From Gammaproteobacteria bacterium (lineage in GTDB: Bacteria > Pseudomonadota > Gammaproteobacteria > Pseudomonadales > Azotimanducaceae), in the NCBI GenBank assembly GCA_028824555.1, contig JAPPDJ010000157.1, forward strand, positions 1-64,000: DNA of 64,000 nt, given 5' to 3'. The notes beneath the pieces were generated by a model, which saw only the letters and a program-made list of their open reading frames with translations, made no database searches and was not told where the DNA came from. The translations under genes were made by a program, and so were the position numbers. Below are positions 32,410-40,777 of this stretch, piece by piece (position 1 is the first letter of the stretch; each line of letters begins with the position of its first letter).

Positions 32410-34290
32410 CTACAGAATGGCGTTGCGATTGCCGACGATGGTGCGGGTGTCGCCGCTGCGGCGGGTGAAGCCGGTGCGGTCGAAGTGTTCGAGCACTTCG
32501 ATCACCACGTTGCGGCCGACGCCGGTGGCGTCGCGGAAGTTGCGCACGGTGAAGGGGCCTTGGGCGGCGAGGCCCGCAGCTTGGTCGGCCATTTCCAGAA
32601 GTCGGGTGGGCAGATAGTAGCGCGTGTCGCTGACGCGAATGGCGAGACCGAAGGCGGGTAGTGCGCGCATCTCGCGCTCGAAGGCGGGAAACGGGCGCTT
32701 CAGGCGCTTGGCGATGTCGCCGAGGCTCGGCGGCTGGATGGAGTCGAGGGGCCGCTCGACTTGGTCAAACAGGCGCTGGACGTGGCTTGGGATGTCGGCC
32801 TGGTGCGAGGCGAGTGCGTAGTCGCCTCCCTCCACGCGCACGGCATCGGTGTTGGTTAGGTGATGGAGAGCTAGGCGCAGCGTGGTGGACTGATCGGGGT
32901 CGCCTGAACATAGCTCGGATTCGGTAAGCCCGGCGCTTTCGGGGTGTTGCTGGTGGTGGCGGGTCAGGCGCTCCTGCAGGTGGGTTTCGGCGGCATTGAG
33001 GGCGGTCTTGGCGAGCCAGTGGCCGTCGATCTCGACGACGTCTGCGGCGTCGCCAAGAAGGGCCGCCATGCGTTCGGGCGCGAGGTTCCATTGCCTTCGG
33101 AAGCTGGCGGCATGGAGCGGCCCATGCTCGAGTGCCGCGCAGGCCGAGGCGGGGGCGTCGTCGGGTTGCACGCTGGCGAGCAGTTGGAGCCGGCCCGGTG
33201 CCCGGCGTCGTCCCGGAGGCTCGCCGATGGCCACGACGCGACCGCCGCCCAAGGTCGTCGCCAAGTCGTGGTCGCGAAGCACCACCCGGTCACCGATCTT
33301 CACGTGCATGGGGCTGGCAGTTGCCACGTCCACGCGCACAGCAACGCCGCCCGGCATCGGCGCTTCGTCGATGAGCAGGATGCGTGCTTGGGCGTGGCTG
33401 CTGGCGTGATAGACGTGTACCGGGTGGTTGTGCTTCACGGCGCGAGGGAAGTCCGCCAGTACCGCGAGTTCGATGCAGGTGCGCGTAACCGGCTCGCGGC
33501 TTTCGGCTGGCAGCAGCCAGTCGCCGCGGGTCACCTCTTCTGCGCTGACGCCAGCAAGGTTGATGGCCGCACGATCGCCCGGGGTTGCGGCGTCGGCATC
33601 TTGGTTCTGCACTCGCACGCCGCGGACGCGAACGGCAGTGCCGCTGTCGGCAAGCACGAGACGGTCGTCGGTTCGGGCGCTTCCGGCCAGCACGGTGCCG
33701 GTGACGACCGTGCCGCTGCCGCGCACGGTAAAGGCTCGGTCGATGGGGAGGCGGAACGGTTCGTTCGCCCCGGCGGCGCGGTCGGCGCGGGCCGCAAGGG
33801 CGATGTGGCGGCGCACTTCCTCGACGCCGGTGCCGGTGGTGCAGGAGACGGGCAGCGTGGGGGCCTTGTGCAGGAAGGTTCCCGCTGTGAGCGCGCCCAC
33901 GTCGCGGCGCACTTCCTCCACCCGGGCTGGCGGCACGCGGTCGATCTTGTTGAGCACGACGATGCCCCGCGAAAGGCCAAGCAGCGAAAGGATTTGCAGG
34001 TGTTCGCGAGACTGTGGCATCACCCCGTCGTCGGCGGCGATGACCAGCATGGCGAATTGGCGCGAGGCGATGCCGGCGACCATGTTGTGAACAAAGCGGT
34101 GGTGGCCGGGTACATCCACAAAGCCGACGCGGCTGGCCTTGGCGTCGCCAAGGTTGGCATAGGCGAAGCCGAGGTCGATGGTGAGGCCGCGGCGTTTCTC
34201 CTCCGCGAGGGTGTCGGTGTCGACACCGGTCAGGGCATGCACCAAGGAGGTCTTGCCGTGATCCACGTGGCCGGCGAGGGTGACGATCAC
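32410..34290 (-). CDS. selB: selenocysteine-specific elongation factor SelB
   Basis: A 626-residue GTPase that delivers Sec-tRNA(Sec) to UGA codons marked by a SECIS hairpin. The N-terminus has G1 (GHVDHGKTSLV), DVPGHHRFVHNMVAG (G3), LNKIDRV (G4), then EF-Tu-like domains 2-3 (AFTVRGSGTVVTGTVLAGSA). The last 250 residues carry the winged-helix repeats that bind the SECIS RNA (FDQVERPLDSIQPPSLGDIA, TVRNFRDATGVGRNVVIEVL). The start is GTG at 34290, overlapping the selA stop by 4 bases (GTGA). The longer upstream frame is antisense-like and rejected. Confidence 0.95.
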   Translation of the reverse strand: MIVTLAGHVDHGKTSLVHALTGVDTDTLAEEKRRGLTIDLGFAYANLGDAKASRVGFVDVPGHHRFVHNMVAGIASRQFAMLVIAADDGVMPQSREHLQILSLLGLSRGIVVLNKIDRVPPARVEEVRRDVGALTAGTFLHKAPTLPVSCTTGTGVEEVRRHIALAARADRAAGANEPFRLPIDRAFTVRGSGTVVTGTVLAGSARTDDRLVLADSGTAVRVRGVRVQNQDADAATPGDRAAINLAGVSAEEVTRGDWLLPAESREPVTRTCIELAVLADFPRAVKHNHPVHVYHASSHAQARILLIDEAPMPGGVAVRVDVATASPMHVKIGDRVVLRDHDLATTLGGGRVVAIGEPPGRRRAPGRLQLLASVQPDDAPASACAALEHGPLHAASFRRQWNLAPERMAALLGDAADVVEIDGHWLAKTALNAAETHLQERLTRHHQQHPESAGLTESELCSGDPDQSTTLRLALHHLTNTDAVRVEGGDYALASHQADIPSHVQRLFDQVERPLDSIQPPSLGDIAKRLKRPFPAFEREMRALPAFGLAIRVSDTRYYLPTRLLEMADQAAGLAAQGPFTVRNFRDATGVGRNVVIEVLEHFDRTGFTRRSGDTRTIVGNRNAIL

Positions 34291-35651
34291 GGCTTTTGCG
34301 CAAGTCCGTCGAGGGCTTGGAGGAGTTCGTCGAGCGGCTCGGCGCCGTGCATGTCGAGCCACACGCTGTCGCTGGCGACGCGGGCGACCACGGGGGGCGA
34401 GAGTTGACGCATGGCCGCGGCGAGGGTGTCGGCGGTGTCGCCGTCGCGCCGGACGCGGACCGCATGGCTCGGGAGCAAGCGGTCGGGCACCGCGCCGCTG
34501 CCGATCTGTGCCTCGGCCTTCTCCAGCGTTGCATGCACGTTGGGCAGCGCTTGGAGGCATTCCACCACCGCCTCACCCCGTCGCGCGAGCTCCGCCATGG
34601 GAGTCGTCAACGTGCGCAGCAACGGGATGCGCTCGGGGACGGTGGTTGGATCTTCGTATGCCTTCAGCGTGTCGTCGAGTAGCGCCAAGGTGAGCTTGTC
34701 GAGCCGGAGGGCACGTTTCAGGGGATTGCGGTCAAGGGCTTGCACGAGGTCCCTTCTGCCGACGATCAACCCCGCCTGCACGCCACCGAGCAGCTTGTCG
34801 CCGGAAAAGGTCACGAGGTCCACGCCGCTAGCGAGCGTGGCCCGCACCGTCGGCTCTCCGGGCAGCCCAAGGCGGGCGAGATCGATCAGGGCGCCGCTGC
34901 CGAGGTCCACGCAAGTAGGAACCTCGTGTCGCTTGCCGATGGCTGCAAGCTCGCTCGCGGTCACCTCGCGGGTGAAGCCCTCGACGTGGTAGTTGCTCGG
35001 ATGCACCTTGAGCAGCAGGGCGGCGGTGGCTGCGATGGTCTCGAAATCGCGCGGATGGGTACGGTTGGTGGTGCCTACCTCGGCCAGCTTGCAGCCGGCG
35101 CGCTGCATGATCTCCGGCAGCCGAAAGCTGCCGCCGATCTCGATCAGTTCGCCACGGGAAACGGCCACTTCACGGCCTAGGGCGAGGGTGTTGAGCACCA
35201 GCAGCACGGCGGCGGCGTTGTTGTTGACTACAGTTGCGGCCTCGGCGCCAGTGAGCAGCTTCACCCGATGCCGGACGATGCGCTCGCGTTCGCCCCGACC
35301 GCCCTTGGCGAGGTCGTACTCGAGGGTCGTTGGACGCGTCGCCTTGGCGATGGCATTGGCCACTGTCTCCGGGCTGATGAGGGCGCGGCCCAGGTTCGTG
35401 TGGATGATGGTGCCGGTGAGGTTGAACACGGTCTCGTAGCCGTGTCCCACTTCCGCATCCAGCCAGCGGGTGAGGGCGTCGGCGTAGCCACCGGGTTCTG
35501 TGCCCCATTCGGGGACGTCGTCGCCGGCTCGCAGGCGCGCCTGCACGGCGCGCACGGCCTCTTTGGTGGTGGCTAGGCCCCACTGCCGCGCGACCGCTTC
35601 GGTGGCGCCGTGGGTCAGCACCTGATCGACACTGGGCAGTCGGCGCGACAT
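34287..35651 (-). CDS. selA: L-seryl-tRNA(Sec) selenium transferase SelA
   Basis: A 454-residue PLP enzyme converting Ser-tRNA(Sec) to Sec-tRNA(Sec) with selenophosphate. SRRLPSVDQVLTHG opens the protein as in other SelA. NLTGTIIHTNLGRALIS, VVNNNAAAVLLVLNTLA and VDLGSGALIDL follow. FSGDKLLGGVQAGLIVG contains the PLP-binding Lys. Full length for the family. First gene of the selA-selB operon. selD (selenophosphate synthetase) is not in the window. Confidence 0.96.
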   Translation of the reverse strand: MSRRLPSVDQVLTHGATEAVARQWGLATTKEAVRAVQARLRAGDDVPEWGTEPGGYADALTRWLDAEVGHGYETVFNLTGTIIHTNLGRALISPETVANAIAKATRPTTLEYDLAKGGRGERERIVRHRVKLLTGAEAATVVNNNAAAVLLVLNTLALGREVAVSRGELIEIGGSFRLPEIMQRAGCKLAEVGTTNRTHPRDFETIAATAALLLKVHPSNYHVEGFTREVTASELAAIGKRHEVPTCVDLGSGALIDLARLGLPGEPTVRATLASGVDLVTFSGDKLLGGVQAGLIVGRRDLVQALDRNPLKRALRLDKLTLALLDDTLKAYEDPTTVPERIPLLRTLTTPMAELARRGEAVVECLQALPNVHATLEKAEAQIGSGAVPDRLLPSHAVRVRRDGDTADTLAAAMRQLSPPVVARVASDSVWLDMHGAEPLDELLQALDGLAQKP

Positions 35652-35788
35652 AGGGTCATTTTACGGCGCAAGGTTGTAGATGGGTGGGGGCTGGGGCCAG
35701 ACGCCGAGCGTCAACGAGGGGGCGTCCCCTCGCTTGAGTGGTAAGGTGGCGCCGCCATTGGGTGACCGGAACAAGGAGCAGGCGGCAG

Positions 35789-36673
35789 ATGGGCGATTCG
35801 ACGGCGGTGGCGTTCGTGGGGCTTGGCGTGATGGGCTATCCGATGGCGGGGCATCTGGCCAAGGCTGGGCATCTCGTGACGGTCTACAACCGCACCCGGG
35901 CCCGCGCCGATGCTTGGCGGGACGAGCATGGCGGTGCGGTTGCAGCCACTCCCGCGGAAGCTGCCGCGGCTGCCGATGTCGTCTTCATGTGCGTTGGCAA
36001 CGACAGCGACGTGCGCGTCGTCACGGTCGCCGAGGGCGGCATCCTGCACGGGGCGAAGGAAGGCTCTGTGCTGGTCGATCACACCACCGCGTCCGCCGTG
36101 GTCGCGCAGGAGGTGGCCGCGGCGGCCAAGCAGCGTGGCGTGGGATTTCTCGATGCGCCGGTGAGCGGCGGCCAGGCCGGAGCGGAAAACGGCCAGCTCA
36201 CGGTGATGGTGGGCGGTTCGGAAGCGACCTATGCCCGTGCCGAGGGCATCATCGACTGCTACGCTCGGTTCGTGCGGCTGATGGGCGATGTGGGTGCCGG
36301 GCAACTCACCAAGATGGTGAATCAGGTGTGCATCGCCGGCATCGTGCAGGGGCTTTCCGAGGGCCTGCATTTTGCTGAGAAAGCCGGGCTGGATCTCGAT
36401 GGCGTGGTGGAGGTGATTTCCAAGGGCGCGGCGCAAAGCTGGCAGATGGACAACCGCGCCGAGACCATGGCGCGGCGGGAGTTCGAGTTCGGCTTCGCGG
36501 TGAACTGGATGCGCAAGGATCTGGACATCACCCTGGCGGCGGCGAGGGAGTTCGATGCGCGAATGCCGCTCGCGGCCTTGGTGGATCAGTTCTATGCCGA
36601 CGTGCAGGCGATGGGCGGCGGGCGCTGGGACACCTCCAGCCTGATCGAGCGGCTGCGACGGGTTGAGGAATAG
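35789..36673 (+). CDS. NAD(P)-dependent beta-hydroxyacid dehydrogenase (3-HIBADH family)
   Basis: A 294-residue dehydrogenase with an N-terminal Rossmann motif [20 protein letters not shown], substrate-binding [16 protein letters not shown] and the catalytic Lys in [12 protein letters not shown]. It belongs to the 3-hydroxyisobutyrate/tartronate semialdehyde reductase family; the exact substrate is unknown. AAGGAG lies 10 bases before the ATG at 35789. The downstream kinase gene starts 3 bases after its stop, so the two are co-transcribed. Confidence 0.9.
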   Translation: MGDSTAVAFVGLGVMGYPMAGHLAKAGHLVTVYNRTRARADAWRDEHGGAVAATPAEAAAAADVVFMCVGNDSDVRVVTVAEGGILHGAKEGSVLVDHTTASAVVAQEVAAAAKQRGVGFLDAPVSGGQAGAENGQLTVMVGGSEATYARAEGIIDCYARFVRLMGDVGAGQLTKMVNQVCIAGIVQGLSEGLHFAEKAGLDLDGVVEVISKGAAQSWQMDNRAETMARREFEFGFAVNWMRKDLDITLAAAREFDARMPLAALVDQFYADVQAMGGGRWDTSSLIERLRRVEE

Positions 36674-36676
36674 GGT

Positions 36677-37630
36677 GTGGTTCGCTTTCCGGAGCCGCCG
36701 GAGGACGACTATCCGATCGTCTATCTGAAGGACACCGATCGGCCGCTGCCGGAGACGATCAATCCGAACACCCGCTACGCCTACTTCAAGACCATCGCCC
36801 GGGGCGGGCGCTCCATCATCGAGAGTTGCAAGGACCTGCACCTCATGCGGGTGGTGGCGCGCAAGAGCCTGAAGCCGGAGTTCGCGCACAATCCGGTGGA
36901 CCAGACGCGCCTCATTCGCGAAGCGCGGATCGCGGCCATGTTGCAGCATCCGAACACCGTGCCGACCTACGAACTCGGTCGCGACAACAGGGGCCACTGC
37001 TACTTCACTATGAAGCTCGTGCACGGCTACACCTTCCGCGAGGTGCTCGACTTTCGGGAACGCTACGACCTTGGGCGCCTGGTGGACGTGGTGATCCAGA
37101 TCGCCCACGCCCTGGAGTACGCCCACAGCCACGGCGTCGCGCATCGTGACATCAAGCCGGAGAACATCCTGGTCGGTCCCTTCGGCGAGGTGCTGCTGCT
37201 CGACTGGGGCCTCGCCAAGGTGTGGAACCCGGAAGGCTCGCCGGGCGCCGGCGAGGTGATAGAGGTGGATGCGCTGAACCTCGAGGACCTCACCATCACC
37301 GCCCAGGACAAGCTGCAAGGCACGGCGGCCTACATGTCGCCGGAGCAGATTCGCGAAGACCCGGACATCGACTGGCGCACCGACATCTACAGCTTGGGCG
37401 CCGTCATCTACGAGATCCTCGCCGGCCAGCCCCCGGTGACCGGCGACACCTTGCAGGAACTGCTGGCGCAGACGCTCGACAAGGAACCGCGCCCGCCGTC
37501 GCAGGTCGCACCCTGGGCCGTGTCGTCAAGGCTGGAGGAACTGTGCTTGCAGTGCCTTGCGAAAGAGGCAAGCGGGCGCATCGGCACGACCGCCGACCTG
37601 ATCCGAGAGTTGCAGGAGGATTGGGGCTAG
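36677..37630 (+). CDS. Hanks-type serine/threonine protein kinase
   Basis: A 317-residue cytoplasmic kinase without a transmembrane or sensor domain. The Gly-rich loop is reduced (IARGGRSIIESCKD), the ATP Lys is probably in VVARKSLKPE, and the catalytic loop is intact (HRDIKPENIL). The DFG motif reads DWG, as in many bacterial kinases. GTAAYMSPEQ matches the activation segment. The start is GTG at 36677, 3 bases after the dehydrogenase stop. Coupling to a dehydrogenase gene is unusual; the dehydrogenase may be a target, but this is inference. Confidence 0.85.
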   Translation: MVRFPEPPEDDYPIVYLKDTDRPLPETINPNTRYAYFKTIARGGRSIIESCKDLHLMRVVARKSLKPEFAHNPVDQTRLIREARIAAMLQHPNTVPTYELGRDNRGHCYFTMKLVHGYTFREVLDFRERYDLGRLVDVVIQIAHALEYAHSHGVAHRDIKPENILVGPFGEVLLLDWGLAKVWNPEGSPGAGEVIEVDALNLEDLTITAQDKLQGTAAYMSPEQIREDPDIDWRTDIYSLGAVIYEILAGQPPVTGDTLQELLAQTLDKEPRPPSQVAPWAVSSRLEELCLQCLAKEASGRIGTTADLIRELQEDWG

Positions 37631-37863
37631 GAGCGAGCGTGGCATGGAACGTGGAGCGCGTTGCTCCGGGCCGCCGACCCAACGCCCGTACGCCACAATC
37701 TCCGAACGAAGCCCCTCCTGTCATTCCCCCTTTCGAGCCAGCGCCGTTTTTCTAGGGCGCAGCCTCCTGGCCTGGGCGTGAGGGAGCCCTCCCTCCGGAA
37801 GACCGCACTCTTTGGGGAGGGCGTCTCACCCTCCCCATGCAGGATGCCTGTGTCAAGCCGTCA

Positions 37864-39129
37864 TCAGTCGATGCGGGTTTCGGCGAAGCCGGGGCGCTCG
37901 TATAAGTCGAAGCCGCTGCTGACGCGGGCGATGGTGCGGGCGTTCGGGTCGTTCGGGTCGACGTCCAGGAATTCCTCCAGATCAGCCTGATAGCGCAGTG
38001 CGTAGTCGTCCACCTGGCCGTAGCGCGTCGCCATGCGCAGCCCTCGCAAGCCGCGCTTGTCGTCACCGAGTCGGAGCAGGGCGAGGCCCTTCATGAAGTG
38101 AAACACGCCCGTACGTGGCCGTAGCTGGATGGCGCGCCGGAACGACGGCAGCGCATCCTCGTAGGCGCCCTTGTCATAGGCAGCGCGTCCTATCGCCAGG
38201 TGGTAGAACGGATCGCGCGCCCGCAGGCGGCGAATCTTCTCCTCGTAGTAATGCGCACGCTCCGCGTCGCCGGTTTGGCGGTAGAGGGTGGCGAGTCCTG
38301 CCATGGCGGATTGGCGGCGCCAGGTCATGCGGTATGCGAGGGTAAAGGCGGCCTCGGCGAGCTCGGTCGCGCCGGCGCGGGCATAGATGACGCCGAGATT
38401 GACCCAGTGGTCGGCGTTGTCGGGGTCTTCGACGAGGGTCCGCTTCTGCCAGGCGAACGCTTCGCGCTGTTGCCCTCGCATCAGCGCATCGACGGAGAGA
38501 TTGGCATACATGAGCGCGAAGGCGTGGGCGTCGGTCACGAGCCAGCGTTCGTGGCTGGACTCCGGCGCGACGTAGTTGAAGTCCATCACGAACTCTTGGC
38601 CGAGGCCCGTGTTGCGCATGTTGGGCACGACCGCGTTGATGTGATTGCTGCGGATCAGCAGATCGCCGTCGATGCCCCATGTGGGCGGCACGGCGACGCG
38701 CTGGAAGCGGGCGCGCAGCCCCAGGCGCCGCGCCAGGGTGACGAACATATTGGTGTACGAGAGGCAGTTGCCGGCTTTGGCCTCAAGGGTGGCGGCGGCG
38801 CTGAGGGTCAGGCGTTCGTCATAGCGGGCGTTGAGCAGCCCCACCTCGGCTAGGTGACGCACCAGTCGTCGCAAACGCTCCCGGCGGCTGTCGATCTCGA
38901 ACAGCGGAGCGAGGAAACGCTCCATCTCTGGGCTCGTGTCCTGGATGGCGATGGGCTCGGCCGGCGGTATGGGCTCGCCGAACAGAGCCTCGCCGGACAA
39001 CAGCTCGCCCTTGGTCGCTGCCGACACCTCGGGCAACTGCGGCGTCGCACACGCGCAGACGCCAATCACAAGAAGTCCGAGCCAGCCGAGGTTGGCCAGC
39101 GCTTGGACCCGTGTGCGTTCCATCGACAT
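37864..39129 (-). CDS. TPR lipoprotein with transglutaminase-like domain
   Basis: A 421-residue protein. The N-terminus is a signal sequence ending VCAC, a lipobox-like site, so it is probably an outer-membrane-facing lipoprotein. Residues about 90-200 show a transglutaminase-like core: EAKAGNCLSYTNMFVTLARR (Cys), SNHINAVV (His) and MDFNY (Asp). The C-terminal half holds several TPR repeats (ADHWVNLGVIYARAGATELA, GAYEDALPSFRRAIQLRPRT). GGAG lies about 9 bases before the ATG at 39129. The much longer open frame upstream runs antisense through gltA and is rejected. Function unknown; protease or cross-linking activity is possible. Confidence 0.75.
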   Translation of the reverse strand: MSMERTRVQALANLGWLGLLVIGVCACATPQLPEVSAATKGELLSGEALFGEPIPPAEPIAIQDTSPEMERFLAPLFEIDSRRERLRRLVRHLAEVGLLNARYDERLTLSAAATLEAKAGNCLSYTNMFVTLARRLGLRARFQRVAVPPTWGIDGDLLIRSNHINAVVPNMRNTGLGQEFVMDFNYVAPESSHERWLVTDAHAFALMYANLSVDALMRGQQREAFAWQKRTLVEDPDNADHWVNLGVIYARAGATELAEAAFTLAYRMTWRRQSAMAGLATLYRQTGDAERAHYYEEKIRRLRARDPFYHLAIGRAAYDKGAYEDALPSFRRAIQLRPRTGVFHFMKGLALLRLGDDKRGLRGLRMATRYGQVDDYALRYQADLEEFLDVDPNDPNARTIARVSSGFDLYERPGFAETRID

Positions 39130-39239
39130 GACGCTTGTCTCCAGCGCCCATCGTAACGCCGCGCGACGCTCGCGTCTTGGGGGCGCCTCCGGGGAGAACC
39201 GAGAACGCTTTCTCGAAGGGGCGCGCCCGTCAGGGCGTG

Positions 39240-40529
39240 CTAGCTGCGCTGCTCCAGCGGCACGTAGTCGCGGCTGGTTTCGCCGAGGTAGAGCTGGCGC
39301 GGGCGGCCGATCTTGTAGGCCTCGCTCACCATCTCCTTCCAGTGCGCGATCCAGCCGGGGGTGCGGCCCGTGACGAAGATCACCGTGAACATCTCCGTCG
39401 GAATGCCGATGGCCTTCAAGGTGATGCCGGAGTAGAAATCGACGTTCGGGTAGAGGCGTCGGTCGATGAAGAACTCGTCCTCGAGGGCGATCTTCTCCAG
39501 CCGCTGCGCCATCTGCAACGTTTCGTCGGCTTCGACGCCGAGCTCCGCGAGCACCTCGTGGCAGGTCTCCTGCATCACCGTGGCGCGGGGATCGTAGTTC
39601 TTGTACACGCGATGGCCGAAACCCATGATGCGGAACGGGTCGTCGCGGTCCTTGGCCTTGGCGACGTAGGTGTCGATGTTGTCCGGTGAGCCGATGTCCG
39701 CAAGCATGCTGAGCACGGCCTCGTTGGCGCCGCCGTGGGACGGCCCCCAAAGCGCAGCAACGCCGGCGGCAATGGCGGAGTAGGGATTGGTGCCGGTGGA
39801 GCCGGCGAGTCGCACCGTCGATGTGGACGCGTTCTGCTCGTGGTCCGCGTGCAGCATGAAGATGCGGTCCATGGCGCGGGCGATGACGGGGTTGATCTCG
39901 TAGTTCTCGTCGTCGGCGAAGGTGGTGTAGAGGAAGTTCTCGGCGTAGCCCAGGTCCTCGCGCGGCGGCAGCGGTGGCTTGCCCTGGCCGTGGCGGTAGG
40001 TGAGGGCGGCCAGGGTTGGCATCTTGGCGATCAGGCGACGCGCCGTGATGTCGCGATCTTCCGCGACCGTGATGTCGAGGCCGTTGTGGTACTCCGCCGC
40101 CAGCGCGCCGGTGAGGGCGGTGATGATGCCCATGGGGTGGGCGCCGCGAGAGAAGTTCGACACCATGTCGGCGATGCCGGCCGGAAGATTGCATTCGGCG
40201 GCGATGGTGCGTTCGAACTCGGCCTTCTCGGCGGCGCTCGGCAAGGCGCCTTCGAGCAGCAAATAGCACAGCTCCAGGAAGTCGGATTGCTCGGCGAGCT
40301 GCTCGATCGGGTAGCCGCGATGCAGCAGCACCCCGTTGTCGCCGTCGATGTAGGTGATGTTTGAGTCGCAGGAGGCGGTGGAGACGAAGCCGGGGTCGTA
40401 GGTGAAGATGCCTTGCTTCGTGAGCTGCGCGATGTCGATCACGTCGCTGCCGAGGCTGGGGCTCAAGATCGGCAGTTCGATGGCCTCGTCGGCGCCGTCC
40501 ACAAACAATCGTGCGTGCTTGTCCCCCAT
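39240..40529 (-). CDS. gltA: citrate synthase
   Basis: A 429-residue type II citrate synthase (acetyl-CoA + oxaloacetate to citrate, TCA cycle). Signature regions include [56 protein letters not shown] with the first catalytic His, [18 protein letters not shown] with the second, and [15 protein letters not shown] before the catalytic Asp region. GGAGG lies before the ATG at 40529; an in-frame GTG 2 codons earlier is less likely. Confidence 0.97.
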   Translation of the reverse strand: MGDKHARLFVDGADEAIELPILSPSLGSDVIDIAQLTKQGIFTYDPGFVSTASCDSNITYIDGDNGVLLHRGYPIEQLAEQSDFLELCYLLLEGALPSAAEKAEFERTIAAECNLPAGIADMVSNFSRGAHPMGIITALTGALAAEYHNGLDITVAEDRDITARRLIAKMPTLAALTYRHGQGKPPLPPREDLGYAENFLYTTFADDENYEINPVIARAMDRIFMLHADHEQNASTSTVRLAGSTGTNPYSAIAAGVAALWGPSHGGANEAVLSMLADIGSPDNIDTYVAKAKDRDDPFRIMGFGHRVYKNYDPRATVMQETCHEVLAELGVEADETLQMAQRLEKIALEDEFFIDRRLYPNVDFYSGITLKAIGIPTEMFTVIFVTGRTPGWIAHWKEMVSEAYKIGRPRQLYLGETSRDYVPLEQRS

Positions 40530-40777
40530 GGGCACTCCTCCCCTCGTGCAGTGTCCGTTCGGTTGTCCCTTGCTCGTCCTAACGCCGCCTTTGCCTCATC
40601 CGAGGCGACGGTCTGAAAGGCTTCGCCGCAGACTATAGGCGCGCCGCGTTGGCGTCAAACGCGCGGCTCCCCTCCGAGGGGAACGCCGGTGTGCTGCCGA
40701 CGGGACGGGGCTTGGCGGCGCGGGTGGGGGCAAAGCCGCTTCCGTGCGGAGGGCTCCCGCGCGGGGCTTGCGAGTGG

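Noticed and set aside
32944-37318. Plus-strand frame of 487 codons over selB and minus-strand frame of 535 codons over the dehydrogenase-kinase pair
   Set aside because: Both are shadows of recognised genes on the opposite strand.
39130-40269. Long N-terminal extension of the TPR lipoprotein frame
   Set aside because: It overlaps citrate synthase in the same orientation out of frame, and the lipoprotein has its own signal peptide and start at 39129.
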